A stretch of 64,000 nucleotides of DNA, from NCBI GenBank assembly GCA_030445275.1, contig JAUCSE010000034.1, forward strand, positions 1 to 64,000, written 5' to 3'. The notes beneath the pieces were generated by a model that did not search any database, was not told the origin of the DNA, and saw only the letters and a list, made by a program, of their open reading frames with translations. Positions 1 through 9,166 of this stretch are shown here, piece after piece. Every line of letters starts with the position of its first letter. Positions within the stretch are counted from its first letter, which is position 1. The stretch comes from Mucilaginibacter sp. (lineage in GTDB: Bacteria; Bacteroidota; Bacteroidia; Sphingobacteriales; Sphingobacteriaceae). Made by a program: the position numbers and the translations under genes.

Positions 1-64
1 GGACATCGTCTGAAAGCTGAAACCGGATAAAGAGCTTTTCTTGATAATCCTTTTTGCCTTGCAT
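1..64 (-). CDS. N-terminus of IS1182-type transposase, cut by window edge
   Basis: An ATG at 64 opens a minus-strand frame that reads 21 codons without a stop to the window edge. The peptide starts MQGKKDYQEKLFIRFQLSDD, which I recognise from memory as the usual start of IS1182-family transposases of Bacteroidota (a DDE enzyme that moves the element). Only this N-terminus is inside the window, so domains, catalytic residues and intactness cannot be judged, and the element's inverted repeats cannot be defined. The neighbouring gene at 260-2980 reads towards it. Family identity rests on a short stretch and on recall. Confidence 0.55.
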   Translation of the reverse strand, partial: MQGKKDYQEKLFIRFQLSDDV

Positions 65-105
65 GTCCTTAATATACAAAACAAACAACTAAATATCAAA
101 TACTT

Positions 106-149
106 ATGAAAAAAACAACCCAATCAAACAGTGTTCGATTGGGTTGTTT
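106..149 (-). terminator. Rho-independent terminator after the 906-aa gene
   Basis: Perfect 13-bp arms (113-125 and 137-149, arm AAACAACCCAATC) with an 11-base loop are followed on the minus strand by a run of T (109-116 read in reverse). It lies about 110 bases past the stop of the minus-strand gene ending at 260 and should end that transcript. It also shields the gene from the transposase start at 64. Confidence 0.8.
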
Positions 150-259
150 GGAAACCTCCGCTCAGTTGCGCAACGGCCACGTTTAATCCAGGCTTTTATT
201 TTTATAAATATGAGGCTTTGTCCTTATTCTTTTATCCTTGTTCCCAAAATCTCAAAAAA

Positions 260-2980
260 TTATTTCACCGCAAAGTGTACAACCTGGCGGCCAAGATTAC
301 CTTCGGCATCTAAACCTTCAATAATGGCACGGTATGTACCACGGGCATCACTATTAAAGAAGCTAAATGATGCAACACCGTTTTTATCGGTTATTATTTT
401 AGGGTTCCAGTAAATGGTGTTACGCAGGTCGATCCCGAGTGAACTTTGTTTCATTACATCATATTTAGGCATATAAAACTCCCTGGCTTTACTATAACCT
501 TGTATGGCAAAGGTTACCACATTTTGCTTAGGAATAAGGGCTTGCAGTTGGGCAAGCGTTATTTTTTCTTTCTTGATCACTTTTTTATTGATGATCAACA
601 CACCATTTGTTTGGTTCATGCGGTTAATGCCGCTCACTCCGTCTTTTAAAAATATCTCAACTGATGCCACTTCGGCACCTGATATACTTGACAAAAAGTT
701 AACATCAACGGGCATGCTGCCTACATATATTTGCACAGGTACCTTTTTGCCGGCATTATAATCGCGCGTAATGTAAAAGTTGTTATCAACATAGGTTAGG
801 CCGAAAGCCATTGTGCTTAAACAGTTTATTAAAAGCGGACAGTCCTTCAACTGATCGCCTGATATTTCATGATCGGCCATGCCTGGTAATCCTGCAAATG
901 TTCCAAAATCATTATGACTTGGCTTCTTCTCAAACTTGGTCGATTTGATAACTACCTCCTTAAGCACGCGCGAATTTTGATACTGTTTGCGGCTATTATC
1001 AAGGTAAGGGCGCATTGCGCTGTCAATATTTACAACCTCATCGGGTAGGTTAGGGTTTTTGCTTAATTTTTGATATAATTCACCGTTAACATTGATCACC
1101 AAATTTTTGCTGTTGGGGTTATTACGGGCGCTCAGCGTTATTTTTGAGGTATCGGGCACTATCACATTAGAAAACTTAAAGTTTCCAGACATATCAGTCA
1201 GCGCTTCGGCCGAGAAATTTCTGTCAGGTATCAGCAGGCGTATACTTGCTTTACTAACCGGCAGGCCAGTGTTTGTTCTTAATATGCCCGATACTTCAAT
1301 GCCCTGCTCAGGTAAAATATACACAGGTGGATTTTTGTCGGCTAGTATATCCTCATATGAGAAACGACGGTATCCCTGTGTAAGCATCAGGATATCCAGA
1401 TTGTCCAGTTTTTCTTGATCGGGTTTGTTAAAATAGTAGTTGGGCTTTTCAATATATCCTTTCAGATCTGACGTAAGCAGCAAATTGCTTAAGATGGTCG
1501 ACTCGGCATTTTCATCAGTAGGTATGCTGGTATCGTCCAATACGGCTACAGAAAAACTGCCTTCAACGGGAGCTGTATTATTTTTTGCTGATACTGATAT
1601 TTTTACATTTTGCCTGGTGGTGTAGGATGGTTTATCAGTTTTTAAAGTAAGGTTTAATTGATCATTATGCTGCACAAATACTATCCGCTCACAAAGGGCA
1701 TAACCACCTGATGAAAACAAGGTAAATTGTATGATACCTGTAGGGAATTTATTTTTAGGGACATTGGCTGTATAAGTCATGTTTTGCAGCACTGTTTGAG
1801 CCGCATAATAAACAACTCCGCCACTTTGCGCCACTAAATAAAAACTTTTGTTTTGCTTACGCTGAAGAAACAATTCATTAGCTGATACTTTAACCGAGAG
1901 ATTTTCGGGATCGCTACTGGAAATTGCCAAGTTTATACCCATTGCCTGTACCCTTGGCAATTTATAGGTAGCTGTTGAACCATTGGGGAAAGTGATGTTG
2001 GCGGTATACGCCTTGCCGGTTTCAGGGGTTAAGGCAAATATACCCATCCCTAAGTGGGCCGTGGTGAAGTTGGCCATAACGGTGCCCTGATCGTCAGTAA
2101 TGGTGCCTTTAACATCAACACCCAGCCCTTTGGAATTGATGGCCTTGAACGCTATTTTTGAGCGTATACCGTTGGTTAGCTGTCCACTTTCTGGAAAAAA
2201 CTGAACGTCATAAGCGGTTATTGCGGCTCTTAATGAAAATGAGTTGGTTACTGTTTTCCGCTCGCCCATATCAATGGCCGTTACTAATGATCCTGATGTT
2301 ATGGTAGCAACATCATTTTCGGGAATATCAACCAGTAAATGCCCTTTATCATCTGTACGGCCGCTGCCTTTAGTTAAGGCATCGCCATTACGCATTAACT
2401 GCCAGCTTACCCGTTTATTGGCATAAGGATTATTGGAAGGGTCCTTGTAAAGTATATTGGCATCAACTTTTACGATGCCTTTTTTATTTGAACTTTTATA
2501 GGTTACAAAAGTGTTAACCTGGTTATCAATAGCATTACCTACGTTGATGGTATGATCATAAAAATAATCGGGATCAAAATTGCGCATCCAGTTGGTATAA
2601 GCCCTGATGCGATAGCTGCCCTGCTTATAGGCATCGCCGGTAAGGGTTATATTGCCATTGGCAAAGCCATTTTTGGCCTGTAACCGCAGGCTTTCCATCA
2701 CAGAATCCTGGCTGTTAATAATATCAACATACACCACCCCGCTTAATGCTGATGGCTGGTGTTTCTCAACGGTTATATAAGCTTTAAACCAAATGGTATC
2801 GCCTACGGCATAATAGGGCTTATCCAAATGCAGGTAAACTTTTTCAATAGGATAGCTGCTTTGAAACTTTGCAGTTTTTTGAATGATGGTATTTAAGGCT
2901 ACACTATCCTGCTGGGCCAAGGCGGCAAAACTAAAAGAAAACAACAGGGAAACAACGAGTAAAAATTTTCTTGATATCAT
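260..2980 (-). CDS. Secreted MG2/carboxypeptidase-regulatory/plug-like protein
   Basis: A 906-residue protein with a clear signal peptide (residues 1-22, ending ALAQQ). Residues about 45-145 (EKVYLHLDKPYYAVGDTIWF) look like the macroglobulin MG2 domain seen in large Bacteroidota surface proteins. Around 555-620 there is a carboxypeptidase-regulatory-like beta-sandwich, and around 690-830 a segment resembling a TonB receptor plug (SGDQL ... GVLIINKK), but no beta-barrel follows. It is therefore not a full TonB-dependent receptor. It probably acts in the periplasm or at the outer membrane; substrate and role are unknown. It is a single-gene unit with its own terminator. Confidence 0.75.
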   Translation of the reverse strand: MISRKFLLVVSLLFSFSFAALAQQDSVALNTIIQKTAKFQSSYPIEKVYLHLDKPYYAVGDTIWFKAYITVEKHQPSALSGVVYVDIINSQDSVMESLRLQAKNGFANGNITLTGDAYKQGSYRIRAYTNWMRNFDPDYFYDHTINVGNAIDNQVNTFVTYKSSNKKGIVKVDANILYKDPSNNPYANKRVSWQLMRNGDALTKGSGRTDDKGHLLVDIPENDVATITSGSLVTAIDMGERKTVTNSFSLRAAITAYDVQFFPESGQLTNGIRSKIAFKAINSKGLGVDVKGTITDDQGTVMANFTTAHLGMGIFALTPETGKAYTANITFPNGSTATYKLPRVQAMGINLAISSSDPENLSVKVSANELFLQRKQNKSFYLVAQSGGVVYYAAQTVLQNMTYTANVPKNKFPTGIIQFTLFSSGGYALCERIVFVQHNDQLNLTLKTDKPSYTTRQNVKISVSAKNNTAPVEGSFSVAVLDDTSIPTDENAESTILSNLLLTSDLKGYIEKPNYYFNKPDQEKLDNLDILMLTQGYRRFSYEDILADKNPPVYILPEQGIEVSGILRTNTGLPVSKASIRLLIPDRNFSAEALTDMSGNFKFSNVIVPDTSKITLSARNNPNSKNLVINVNGELYQKLSKNPNLPDEVVNIDSAMRPYLDNSRKQYQNSRVLKEVVIKSTKFEKKPSHNDFGTFAGLPGMADHEISGDQLKDCPLLINCLSTMAFGLTYVDNNFYITRDYNAGKKVPVQIYVGSMPVDVNFLSSISGAEVASVEIFLKDGVSGINRMNQTNGVLIINKKVIKKEKITLAQLQALIPKQNVVTFAIQGYSKAREFYMPKYDVMKQSSLGIDLRNTIYWNPKIITDKNGVASFSFFNSDARGTYRAIIEGLDAEGNLGRQVVHFAVK

Positions 2981-3448
2981 TAATATAATTAATATAATAT
3001 AAAGCGGCTAACAGGGGCTAATATAAACATTTAGGGTTGTAGCATGCCGAACACACATACGTTTTAACATTTTTTTACAAACCGGATAAATTTGAACAAG
3101 CTGTTAACAGTACAAAATTATCGCTTTTGCAATATCAACGGAAAGTTAAAAGCAATATGTTGTATGGAAGGGATAATAACATGATTGTTACCTCACGCCA
3201 GCCCTCTCCAAAGGCGAGAGAGCTAAAATTTAGTTTGTAATTGGTGTATTAGATCATTGACGGAAACGATAGGCGTTCATGTTCACGATGCCGTGAACAC
3301 CATGAATATTCATGAACGATTGATAGTTAGGTGTTTGTATTTTGAAGCCTACCGGAAAAGTACGGTACATGAGGCTAGTATAGTGATAAACTGTACTGAG
3401 AGATCCTGATCCGCCGGCCGGCGGATCAGGATGATGCGGATTATATGG
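2981..3448. other. Intergenic stretch between two minus-strand genes
   Basis: This 468-base stretch has no credible ORF. At 3113-3120 there is a minus-strand TAATTTTG, a possible -7 element for the 906-aa gene, but the distance to its start is over 100 bases and the -33 box is poorly spaced. At 3189-3235 there is a fragment of a CCCTCTCCAAAGGCGAGAG-type repeat. A 30-bp perfect palindrome lies at 3403-3432, just past the GH9 stop. Confidence 0.5.
3403..3432. repeat. 30-bp perfect palindrome after the GH9 gene
   Basis: Bases 3403-3432 read identically on both strands (half ATCCTGATCCGCCGG). The flanks (GAGAG before, GATG after) resemble the TCCGCC/GGCGGA element at 19343-19445, so it is probably a compact member of a dispersed repeat family. 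It lies 17 bases past the stop of the minus-strand GH9 gene and could act as a 3' hairpin, but no T-run follows, so it is not a standard terminator. Confidence 0.75.
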
Positions 3449-6352
3449 TTACTTTTCCCAAACCGCGCCCCTGATCTCTTTACGCCGGGCGATATCATTG
3501 TCAGGTACTACCACAGCTACCCATGGGGTATTGTCAGCTGTAATGCGGCCATGCCATTCTATATCTGTAGCCACCCCTGATTTCAGGTTAAGTTGTTTGG
3601 TGGTGGCGGTGAGCGAAAGGTTGTCTGTCCGGATATCAAAATGATGATTACCGTTGCCTTGTACCCTTATTTTAATGGTGATCTGTCCATCCGGAGTAAT
3701 TGTTTTGGAAACCTCATAATTCAACAAAAAGCCGCTTCTGCATTCTAAGTGGTAAGTAGTGCCGGGCAAAAATGTTTGGGTTTGTTGTGTGCCGTTGCAG
3801 GTTACAATATATTTCCCTTCGGGTATCATAGCTTTAAAATGACCGGATTTATCAGCATTTACAATGATGTTTTGCTGTGTGCCAATGGCGTTAAATGTTA
3901 CTGATCCATTTGCCTGTCCTTCTACCAGTGCCGGGCCCTCAACATCTTTTAGCAACCATACCCAGCGTGCTACAGGGTGCACCCATATTTCTTTATAGGT
4001 CCATATATTTTGGATGGGCCAGTAAGGAGCATCGGTTTCACCACTGGTTTGTATGCCCACTGGTAACGCGCCAACCATATCACCCGACGACGGTGTGTAG
4101 AGCGGTGTAAAATCATACCCCTCACCGTACATGGTGCTTTGCGAAAAAGGGTTACGCCCAATGATCCACTCCAGCTGATGCGATGATAATTGTGCCGATG
4201 GCAGATCATTGCGCAGATGTGCTGCACTGGCCAGTGCCTGCGCCTGTGGTAAAATAGTGCCGAAGTGCCCCCGGTAATCCATCCAAACCGGGAATAAACG
4301 GAGATAATGGCCTTTGCCCAGCGGTACGCCTGTAAGAACCTGCTTACGGAACGATTCGCGCCTGCTTTCGGGCACATGCACATATTCAGTATCAGTATAT
4401 ACAGATGCCGGCATCACATTATAAGGTGCTGTATATTTGGCAATGGTTTTCAGGTATTCCGAATAAAGTGTTACGGTCGAATACCATTTCATCCAATCCT
4501 GATGATCAGGAAATGCGTCACAAAGCGCAGTAAGCGCCATGGTAGGGGCCTGCTCGCGACCACGATGGCAATAATGAAGAATCCTCTCTTTGGCCGTATT
4601 GGTATAAAAGAAACCCGTTAGCGGGATATCCCAATCTGTACGTTTACGCTGCTGGGCATTCATAATAATGGGTGCCAGGGCAGTTGCTTTATCAGCATAT
4701 TTTTTATTTCCTGTTGCTCGCCACATATTTACGGAGGCTATAATAGCTTGCGATGCCAGTTCGTCCTCTACATTATCGGAGTCAAATGTGCCGCGCCATA
4801 TTTCTTTGGATGGTTTTACCGATGCCATATCTGCTTCGGCATATTTCCAGTCGTTTTCTGCAGATTTGAGCGCATATGCTGCGAGGCGTGGGTCAGTATC
4901 TTTAAATACCCGGTAGGCCAGGGCTTCTACGCTGGCAGCTTCAAAATTAGCCATAGGCAGGTTTTTAGCAATGGCTACCACATCGTCATCATCGCCAATA
5001 ATGGCATTGGTGCGGCGACTGTTTAGTGAGCCTGTATTACGATAGCCATCGCCAAAGCTGGTTTTTAATATCCAATCCAATCCCCAGCGGGCCTCTTCCA
5101 AAACGCGCTCCTGCAAGGCAGGGTTTTCATCGCGGGCTTTTAGTTTTTCGGCCATGCTTAACAGGGCATAGGTGATCTCGCCGGTATTTTCCAGGCCTTG
5201 CGACAGATCGCCTGCGTCATGCCAGCCGCCATTCACCATGATCTTTTTATCGCCGTGTATGCATATCCAGTCCTGGTGGTCAACACCATGTATGCCCGGT
5301 ATGGCAGCGCCGCAACGTTCGGCATAAAAAAAGTTTAATGCCTTCCATAAAGTACTTTCGTAGGGATCAGCCTTGATAGGGAAGGGTTTGGTACTTACGC
5401 CTCCGGCTGATAACACATAGTTGCCGGGTTTGCGTACCTCCGAAAAATCCATCACCTGAAAACTGCCAATATGCGAGGTAACGGCTTCAATAGCTTTAGT
5501 CAATATTACCTTCCCATTATCCTGATCAATCAGTTTAAAATCCTTTGCATTGATGTTATTGGCTATGGCGCTTTTTTGTGCACCGGTCTGGTAACCGGTA
5601 TGCGTGTAAGAGATACGATCGGGCCATACATCCCAGCCCTCAATTTTATCAGCATCCACCTTTTCAAGGTCAAGCTGGTCTACATAAAATTTGATCTTAT
5701 CAGCTTCGTCGGGCATGTTGCCTGATAAGCCATATGACATTTCTAAAGCGGTTACCTTATCCCGGGCCACATTGCTAATCTCCCAAACAATATGATTCCA
5801 CTGGTGATTTTTAAGGGTGAGGGAGGTTTGGCCTTCCTGGGCAAAAACAGCGGGTAGTTTTACCTTGCCGTCATTGTACAACTGCATATCGAGCGCGGTG
5901 GTATAAAAGCCCGGCAGGTCGGGATAGATCCAGAATGAAATGCGATTATAGGCGGTCCAGTCTTCACCCGCAAACAGCCTCCTGATACCTGAGCGGCCCC
6001 AACCACGACCATTTTTAGGAGCAGGTCCATTCAGGCGGGTAGGAGTTGTCATCAATAAAGATTGATTACCCTCATGAACAAAAGCTTTTGATAATTGAAT
6101 ATCAGCTACTGAACCACTTGAATCTGTTGATGTAATTACCTTACGGGCATCAACTACCTCTACACCTGATGTGGTGAAGGAGCGCCAGTTTTCCAAACTT
6201 TCCATGTTATCAAGCGTTCGCTTATTCAGCACTTTTTTATTCAGCCAGCGGTAATTTGCCGAATTTTTAAAATTGGCTTCCAAAGGTTCGCGCACAAAAT
6301 AAAAACCGCATAAAAATAAGATAGTGATAACAAAGTAAACGTATTTCATCAT
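3449..6352 (-). CDS. Glycoside hydrolase family 9 cellulase
   Basis: A 967-residue endoglucanase-type enzyme expected to cut beta-1,4-glucans in the periplasm or outside. It starts with an N-terminal hydrophobic anchor (residues 5-20). Residues about 50-215 form a jelly-roll carbohydrate-binding-like domain, about 225-325 a CelD_N Ig-like domain, and about 330-830 the (alpha/alpha)6 GH9 barrel. The catalytic-base motif DAGD is at about 378-381 (GGWHDAGDLSQ) and the probable acid Glu is in YKEIWVHP near 787. A C-terminal Ig-like tail follows. No susC/susD pair is near, so it is not in an obvious polysaccharide utilisation locus. The next gene is a divergent AraC-type regulator. Confidence 0.88.
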   Translation of the reverse strand: MMKYVYFVITILFLCGFYFVREPLEANFKNSANYRWLNKKVLNKRTLDNMESLENWRSFTTSGVEVVDARKVITSTDSSGSVADIQLSKAFVHEGNQSLLMTTPTRLNGPAPKNGRGWGRSGIRRLFAGEDWTAYNRISFWIYPDLPGFYTTALDMQLYNDGKVKLPAVFAQEGQTSLTLKNHQWNHIVWEISNVARDKVTALEMSYGLSGNMPDEADKIKFYVDQLDLEKVDADKIEGWDVWPDRISYTHTGYQTGAQKSAIANNINAKDFKLIDQDNGKVILTKAIEAVTSHIGSFQVMDFSEVRKPGNYVLSAGGVSTKPFPIKADPYESTLWKALNFFYAERCGAAIPGIHGVDHQDWICIHGDKKIMVNGGWHDAGDLSQGLENTGEITYALLSMAEKLKARDENPALQERVLEEARWGLDWILKTSFGDGYRNTGSLNSRRTNAIIGDDDDVVAIAKNLPMANFEAASVEALAYRVFKDTDPRLAAYALKSAENDWKYAEADMASVKPSKEIWRGTFDSDNVEDELASQAIIASVNMWRATGNKKYADKATALAPIIMNAQQRKRTDWDIPLTGFFYTNTAKERILHYCHRGREQAPTMALTALCDAFPDHQDWMKWYSTVTLYSEYLKTIAKYTAPYNVMPASVYTDTEYVHVPESRRESFRKQVLTGVPLGKGHYLRLFPVWMDYRGHFGTILPQAQALASAAHLRNDLPSAQLSSHQLEWIIGRNPFSQSTMYGEGYDFTPLYTPSSGDMVGALPVGIQTSGETDAPYWPIQNIWTYKEIWVHPVARWVWLLKDVEGPALVEGQANGSVTFNAIGTQQNIIVNADKSGHFKAMIPEGKYIVTCNGTQQTQTFLPGTTYHLECRSGFLLNYEVSKTITPDGQITIKIRVQGNGNHHFDIRTDNLSLTATTKQLNLKSGVATDIEWHGRITADNTPWVAVVVPDNDIARRKEIRGAVWEK

Positions 6353-6360
6353 AACAATTG

Positions 6361-6403
6361 CTGGTAAAATCAGAGGGTATTATTCCTCTTGTAAATTTAC
6401 CAG
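6361..6403 (-). promoter_or_regulatory. Nested inverted repeat in the GH9 leader
   Basis: Outer arms CTGGTAAA (6361-6368) and TTTACCAG (6396-6403) enclose inner arms AGAGG (6372-6376) and CCTCT (6385-6389). The structure sits 8 bases upstream of the GH9 start codon. It could be a leader RNA hairpin or a regulator binding site. The AraC-type regulator next door is a possible partner, which is inference only. Confidence 0.4.
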
Positions 6404-6595
6404 TATAATTTGTTATGGAACAACCATGCGTGCTGCTTAGGCACAGTATTTAGTGTTGTAGAGTTGATGTAGTGTTGAAAATCTCACCCCAGTCATTGCT
6501 TTAACTAATAGTTTACCTCAAATAAGTTACAAGAGATACCTTACATCGTCAATTCTGCGTTAAAATGGTAGCTTTACGATAGAATATCGCTTATT

Positions 6596-7408
6596 ATGCA
6601 ATTAGCCCCATCGCCATATCTTTCCCATATTATCAAGCATTATTTGGTGTTGGAGCATGATGAAGAGCTCCAGCTAAATTACCGGCTGTTCTCTGATGGC
6701 AACCCAGGGATGGTTTTTTATTTTAAAACCCCAATGATGCAGTATGCAGGTCAACATCTTAGTAAACATCCAACCAGTTTTGTATACGGACAACTGACTC
6801 AATACAAAAATCTCATATGCACAGGTAAATTAGGAATGTTGGTAGTGGTATTACAGCCTCATGCTATTTACGCGCTGTCGCGTATAGCAGCTTATGAGCT
6901 AAATGATAGTGTAGCGAATTTAAACGATGTTTTTGGTAACGGAGGCATTGATTTGCAAGATCAGATTTTAAACGCTGCCAATATCCAAAGCCGGATCGGT
7001 TATATTGAAAGTTTCCTGCTCAAGAAGCTTAACCATGTGCATAGTCCTGACAGCGTATTTACGGGCGCTTTAAAGTTGATCAATGATCATCAGGGTAATA
7101 TCTCCGTTGCCTGCTTATTGAATATTTTACCGGTAACAGAGCGGCAGTTGGAACGGAAATTTAAGCAGTTTATAGGTTTGGGTCCCAAGCGCTTTGCAGA
7201 CACAGTTAAACTGCAGCATTTTTTGAAGTTATTACAAAAGCATCCATCCCGCAGCAACATAGCCGAAGCCGTTTATGAAGGTGGTTATTATGACCAGGCC
7301 CATTTAAATAACTATTTTAAGAAAAACATTGGTATAACCCCAACACAATACCAGGCCAGCAACAATCCACTTGCTATTAATTTTATACAAACTCAGGCAT
7401 TTTTGTAA
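6596..7408 (+). CDS. AraC-family transcriptional regulator
   Basis: A 270-residue protein with an N-terminal effector-type domain (PSPYLSHIIKHYLVLEHD) of the kind common in Bacteroidota AraC regulators. The C-terminal double helix-turn-helix occupies about residues 160-255 (VTERQLERKFKQFIGLGPKRF and the end signature GYYDQAHLNNYFKKNIGITP). It is a one-component DNA-binding regulator with unknown ligand. It is divergent from the GH9 gene and 67 bases upstream of the nitrilase-family gene, so either could be a target; the sequence does not decide this. Confidence 0.85.
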   Translation: MQLAPSPYLSHIIKHYLVLEHDEELQLNYRLFSDGNPGMVFYFKTPMMQYAGQHLSKHPTSFVYGQLTQYKNLICTGKLGMLVVVLQPHAIYALSRIAAYELNDSVANLNDVFGNGGIDLQDQILNAANIQSRIGYIESFLLKKLNHVHSPDSVFTGALKLINDHQGNISVACLLNILPVTERQLERKFKQFIGLGPKRFADTVKLQHFLKLLQKHPSRSNIAEAVYEGGYYDQAHLNNYFKKNIGITPTQYQASNNPLAINFIQTQAFL

Positions 7409-7446
7409 TTGTCGGTTTTTTACAAGGAACGGGCTTTTCGGGTGCC

Positions 7447-7454
7447 TATGTTTG
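7447..7454 (+). promoter_or_regulatory. Candidate -7 element for the amidohydrolase gene
   Basis: TATGTTTG matches the Bacteroidota -7 consensus TAnnTTTG exactly and ends 21 bases before the ATG at 7476. No TTG is placed at the expected -33 spacing. This would give the gene its own promoter, separate from the AraC gene. Confidence 0.4.
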
Positions 7455-7475
7455 TTAATATTAAAAATTTAACAA

Positions 7476-8426
7476 ATGAAAAATCTGAAAATCGCGACAG
7501 CACAGTTTGAACATAAAAGTGGCGACAAGGCCTATAATTTGTCGGTTATTAAAAATTTGACTCAAAAAGCATCCCAGCAGGGTGCCGATGTTATTGCTTT
7601 CCATGAATGTTCCATTACCGGATACACTTTTGCAATGCATTTAAGCGAACAACAGATGCTTGAACTAGCTGAAATTATACCTGATGGCCCAGGTATCAGG
7701 GAGCTAACTGCTTATGCCCGGGAATTTAATATAGTCATCTTGGCTGGTCTGTTTGAGAAGGATGAAGCCGGCGATCTTTATAAAGCCCAGGTTTGTGTCG
7801 ATAAAAATGGCCTGGTTGCCAAACACCGCAAGCTTCATCCTTTTATAAATCCGCATTTAAATCCCGGTACCAGCTTTACCGTGTTTGACCTCTTAGGATG
7901 GAAGTGCGGAATTTTGATATGTTATGATAATAACATTATTGAGAATGTAAGGGCAACCAGGTTATTGGGTGCCGATATTATTTTTATGCCACATGTTACT
8001 ATGTGTACCCCATCAACGCGGCCGGGAGCAGGTTTTGTAGATCCTGAACTATGGAAGAATAAAGAGAAGAACCGGGAGCAGTTACGTGCGGAATTTGATG
8101 GACTTAAAGGTCGTGCCTGGTTGATGAAATGGCTGCCTGCCCGTGCCTATGACAATGCTATTTACGCTGTTTTTTCGAACCCGATAGGTATGGATGACGA
8201 CCAGCTGAAAAATGGTTGCTCCATGGTTGTTGATCCTTATGGCGATGTGATAGCCGAATGTACATCGTTGGATAATGAAATTGTTATTGCCGAAGTAAGT
8301 GCTGATAAGCTCTCATTGGCCGGCGGTTATCGTTATATCAAAGCCCGGAAACCTGAATTATATGGTGATATTATAGGTAAACCGCACCAAAGTGAGCAAA
8401 AGGTGGTGTGGCTAAAGGAGAAGTAG
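7476..8426 (+). CDS. Carbon-nitrogen hydrolase (nitrilase family)
   Basis: A 316-residue cytoplasmic enzyme of the nitrilase superfamily, hydrolysing an amide or nitrile C-N bond. The catalytic triad is visible: E44 (FHECSITGY), K119 (AKHRKLHPF) and C149 (GILICYDNN). The segment DGPGIRELTAYAREFNIVILAGL and the conserved KARKPELY tail near the end are typical. The Cys motif reads CYDNN rather than the amidase form CYDxRFPE, so the substrate is open. There is no signal peptide. It is a single gene after the AraC regulator; the two may be functionally linked. Confidence 0.85.
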   Translation: MKNLKIATAQFEHKSGDKAYNLSVIKNLTQKASQQGADVIAFHECSITGYTFAMHLSEQQMLELAEIIPDGPGIRELTAYAREFNIVILAGLFEKDEAGDLYKAQVCVDKNGLVAKHRKLHPFINPHLNPGTSFTVFDLLGWKCGILICYDNNIIENVRATRLLGADIIFMPHVTMCTPSTRPGAGFVDPELWKNKEKNREQLRAEFDGLKGRAWLMKWLPARAYDNAIYAVFSNPIGMDDDQLKNGCSMVVDPYGDVIAECTSLDNEIVIAEVSADKLSLAGGYRYIKARKPELYGDIIGKPHQSEQKVVWLKEK

Positions 8427-8500
8427 TGACGGTATGTTAATAATTTATTATTGTTTATAAATAGTTTCCTGTTAATCAGCTCATGAATTTCAAAATTGAA

Positions 8501-8508
8501 TACTTTTG
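8501..8508 (+). promoter_or_regulatory. Candidate -7 element almost touching the DUF1543 start
   Basis: TACTTTTG matches TAnnTTTG exactly and ends only 4 bases before the ATG at 8513. If used, transcription would start at or next to the start codon, giving a nearly leaderless mRNA. No -33 TTG is seen at normal spacing. Confidence 0.35.
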
Positions 8509-8512
8509 AAAT

Positions 8513-9082
8513 ATGGCTACTTTAAAATTGTATATGCTTTTGCTTGGCAGTAAGGCACCGGGCAGGCACACAGAGCAACACGATGTGTTTTTTGGCATAG
8601 CAGAAACGTTAAAAGACCTGGTACCTGAAATTAACGCATTTTGGCCCGAGGCAGCTGCCATTAGTAAGGTTCATGTGGATGCGTGGCGTGAAGTTACCAC
8701 TGTTGATGGATATTATATTGAGGTTGAGAATAGGACAGGGGATGATCAGGAAAATCAAAATCAGTTGTTTTTTATTAACCTGGGTGGCTATAAACAAGAC
8801 CTTTTTGACGAACCTCATTTTAAAATACTTACCGTACAGCAGGATAAGGCTACAGCCATAAAATATTCAAAAACCACTGAATTTTATCAGCAAGTACATT
8901 TTGCCGGTGCAGAATCGCACATTGATGATAAATACGGAGTGGATGTTGACGATCTGCATCAAATTGATGAGATATTGCCTTTGCATCAAAAAGAAAAATT
9001 CAGGCTACGTATCACAGCGGGTAGTAAACTGCCGGCAGATGAAATTCATCTGGGGTATTTTAAACTAAACTCGCTTCCTTAA
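8513..9082 (+). CDS. DUF1543 domain protein
   Basis: A 189-residue cytoplasmic protein matching the DUF1543 family, whose members begin with a short strand and LGSKxPGRHTEQHDVFFG (here residues 10-28). The N-terminal half holds the conserved EQHDVFFGIAETLKDL and WPEA segments; a second similar half (NLGGYKQDLFDEPHF) may be an internal repeat. No catalytic motif, signal peptide or membrane segment is visible and the function is unknown. It stands 87 bases after the nitrilase-family gene in the same direction. Confidence 0.8.
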   Translation: MATLKLYMLLLGSKAPGRHTEQHDVFFGIAETLKDLVPEINAFWPEAAAISKVHVDAWREVTTVDGYYIEVENRTGDDQENQNQLFFINLGGYKQDLFDEPHFKILTVQQDKATAIKYSKTTEFYQQVHFAGAESHIDDKYGVDVDDLHQIDEILPLHQKEKFRLRITAGSKLPADEIHLGYFKLNSLP

Positions 9083-9166
9083 AAAATTAGCAGAATATCT
9101 TTTTAATATTTCTGTAACATAAGTGTTTGAGCCCGTATCTTCAAGAAAAATAACCTTAACCAAGCA

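Noticed and set aside
260..2980. Full TonB-dependent receptor
   Set aside because: A plug-like segment is present, but the C-terminal beta-barrel is missing and the rest is MG2-like.
3449..7408. Polysaccharide utilisation locus around the GH9 gene
   Set aside because: There is no SusC/SusD pair or other CAZyme next to it; an AraC-type neighbour alone is not enough.
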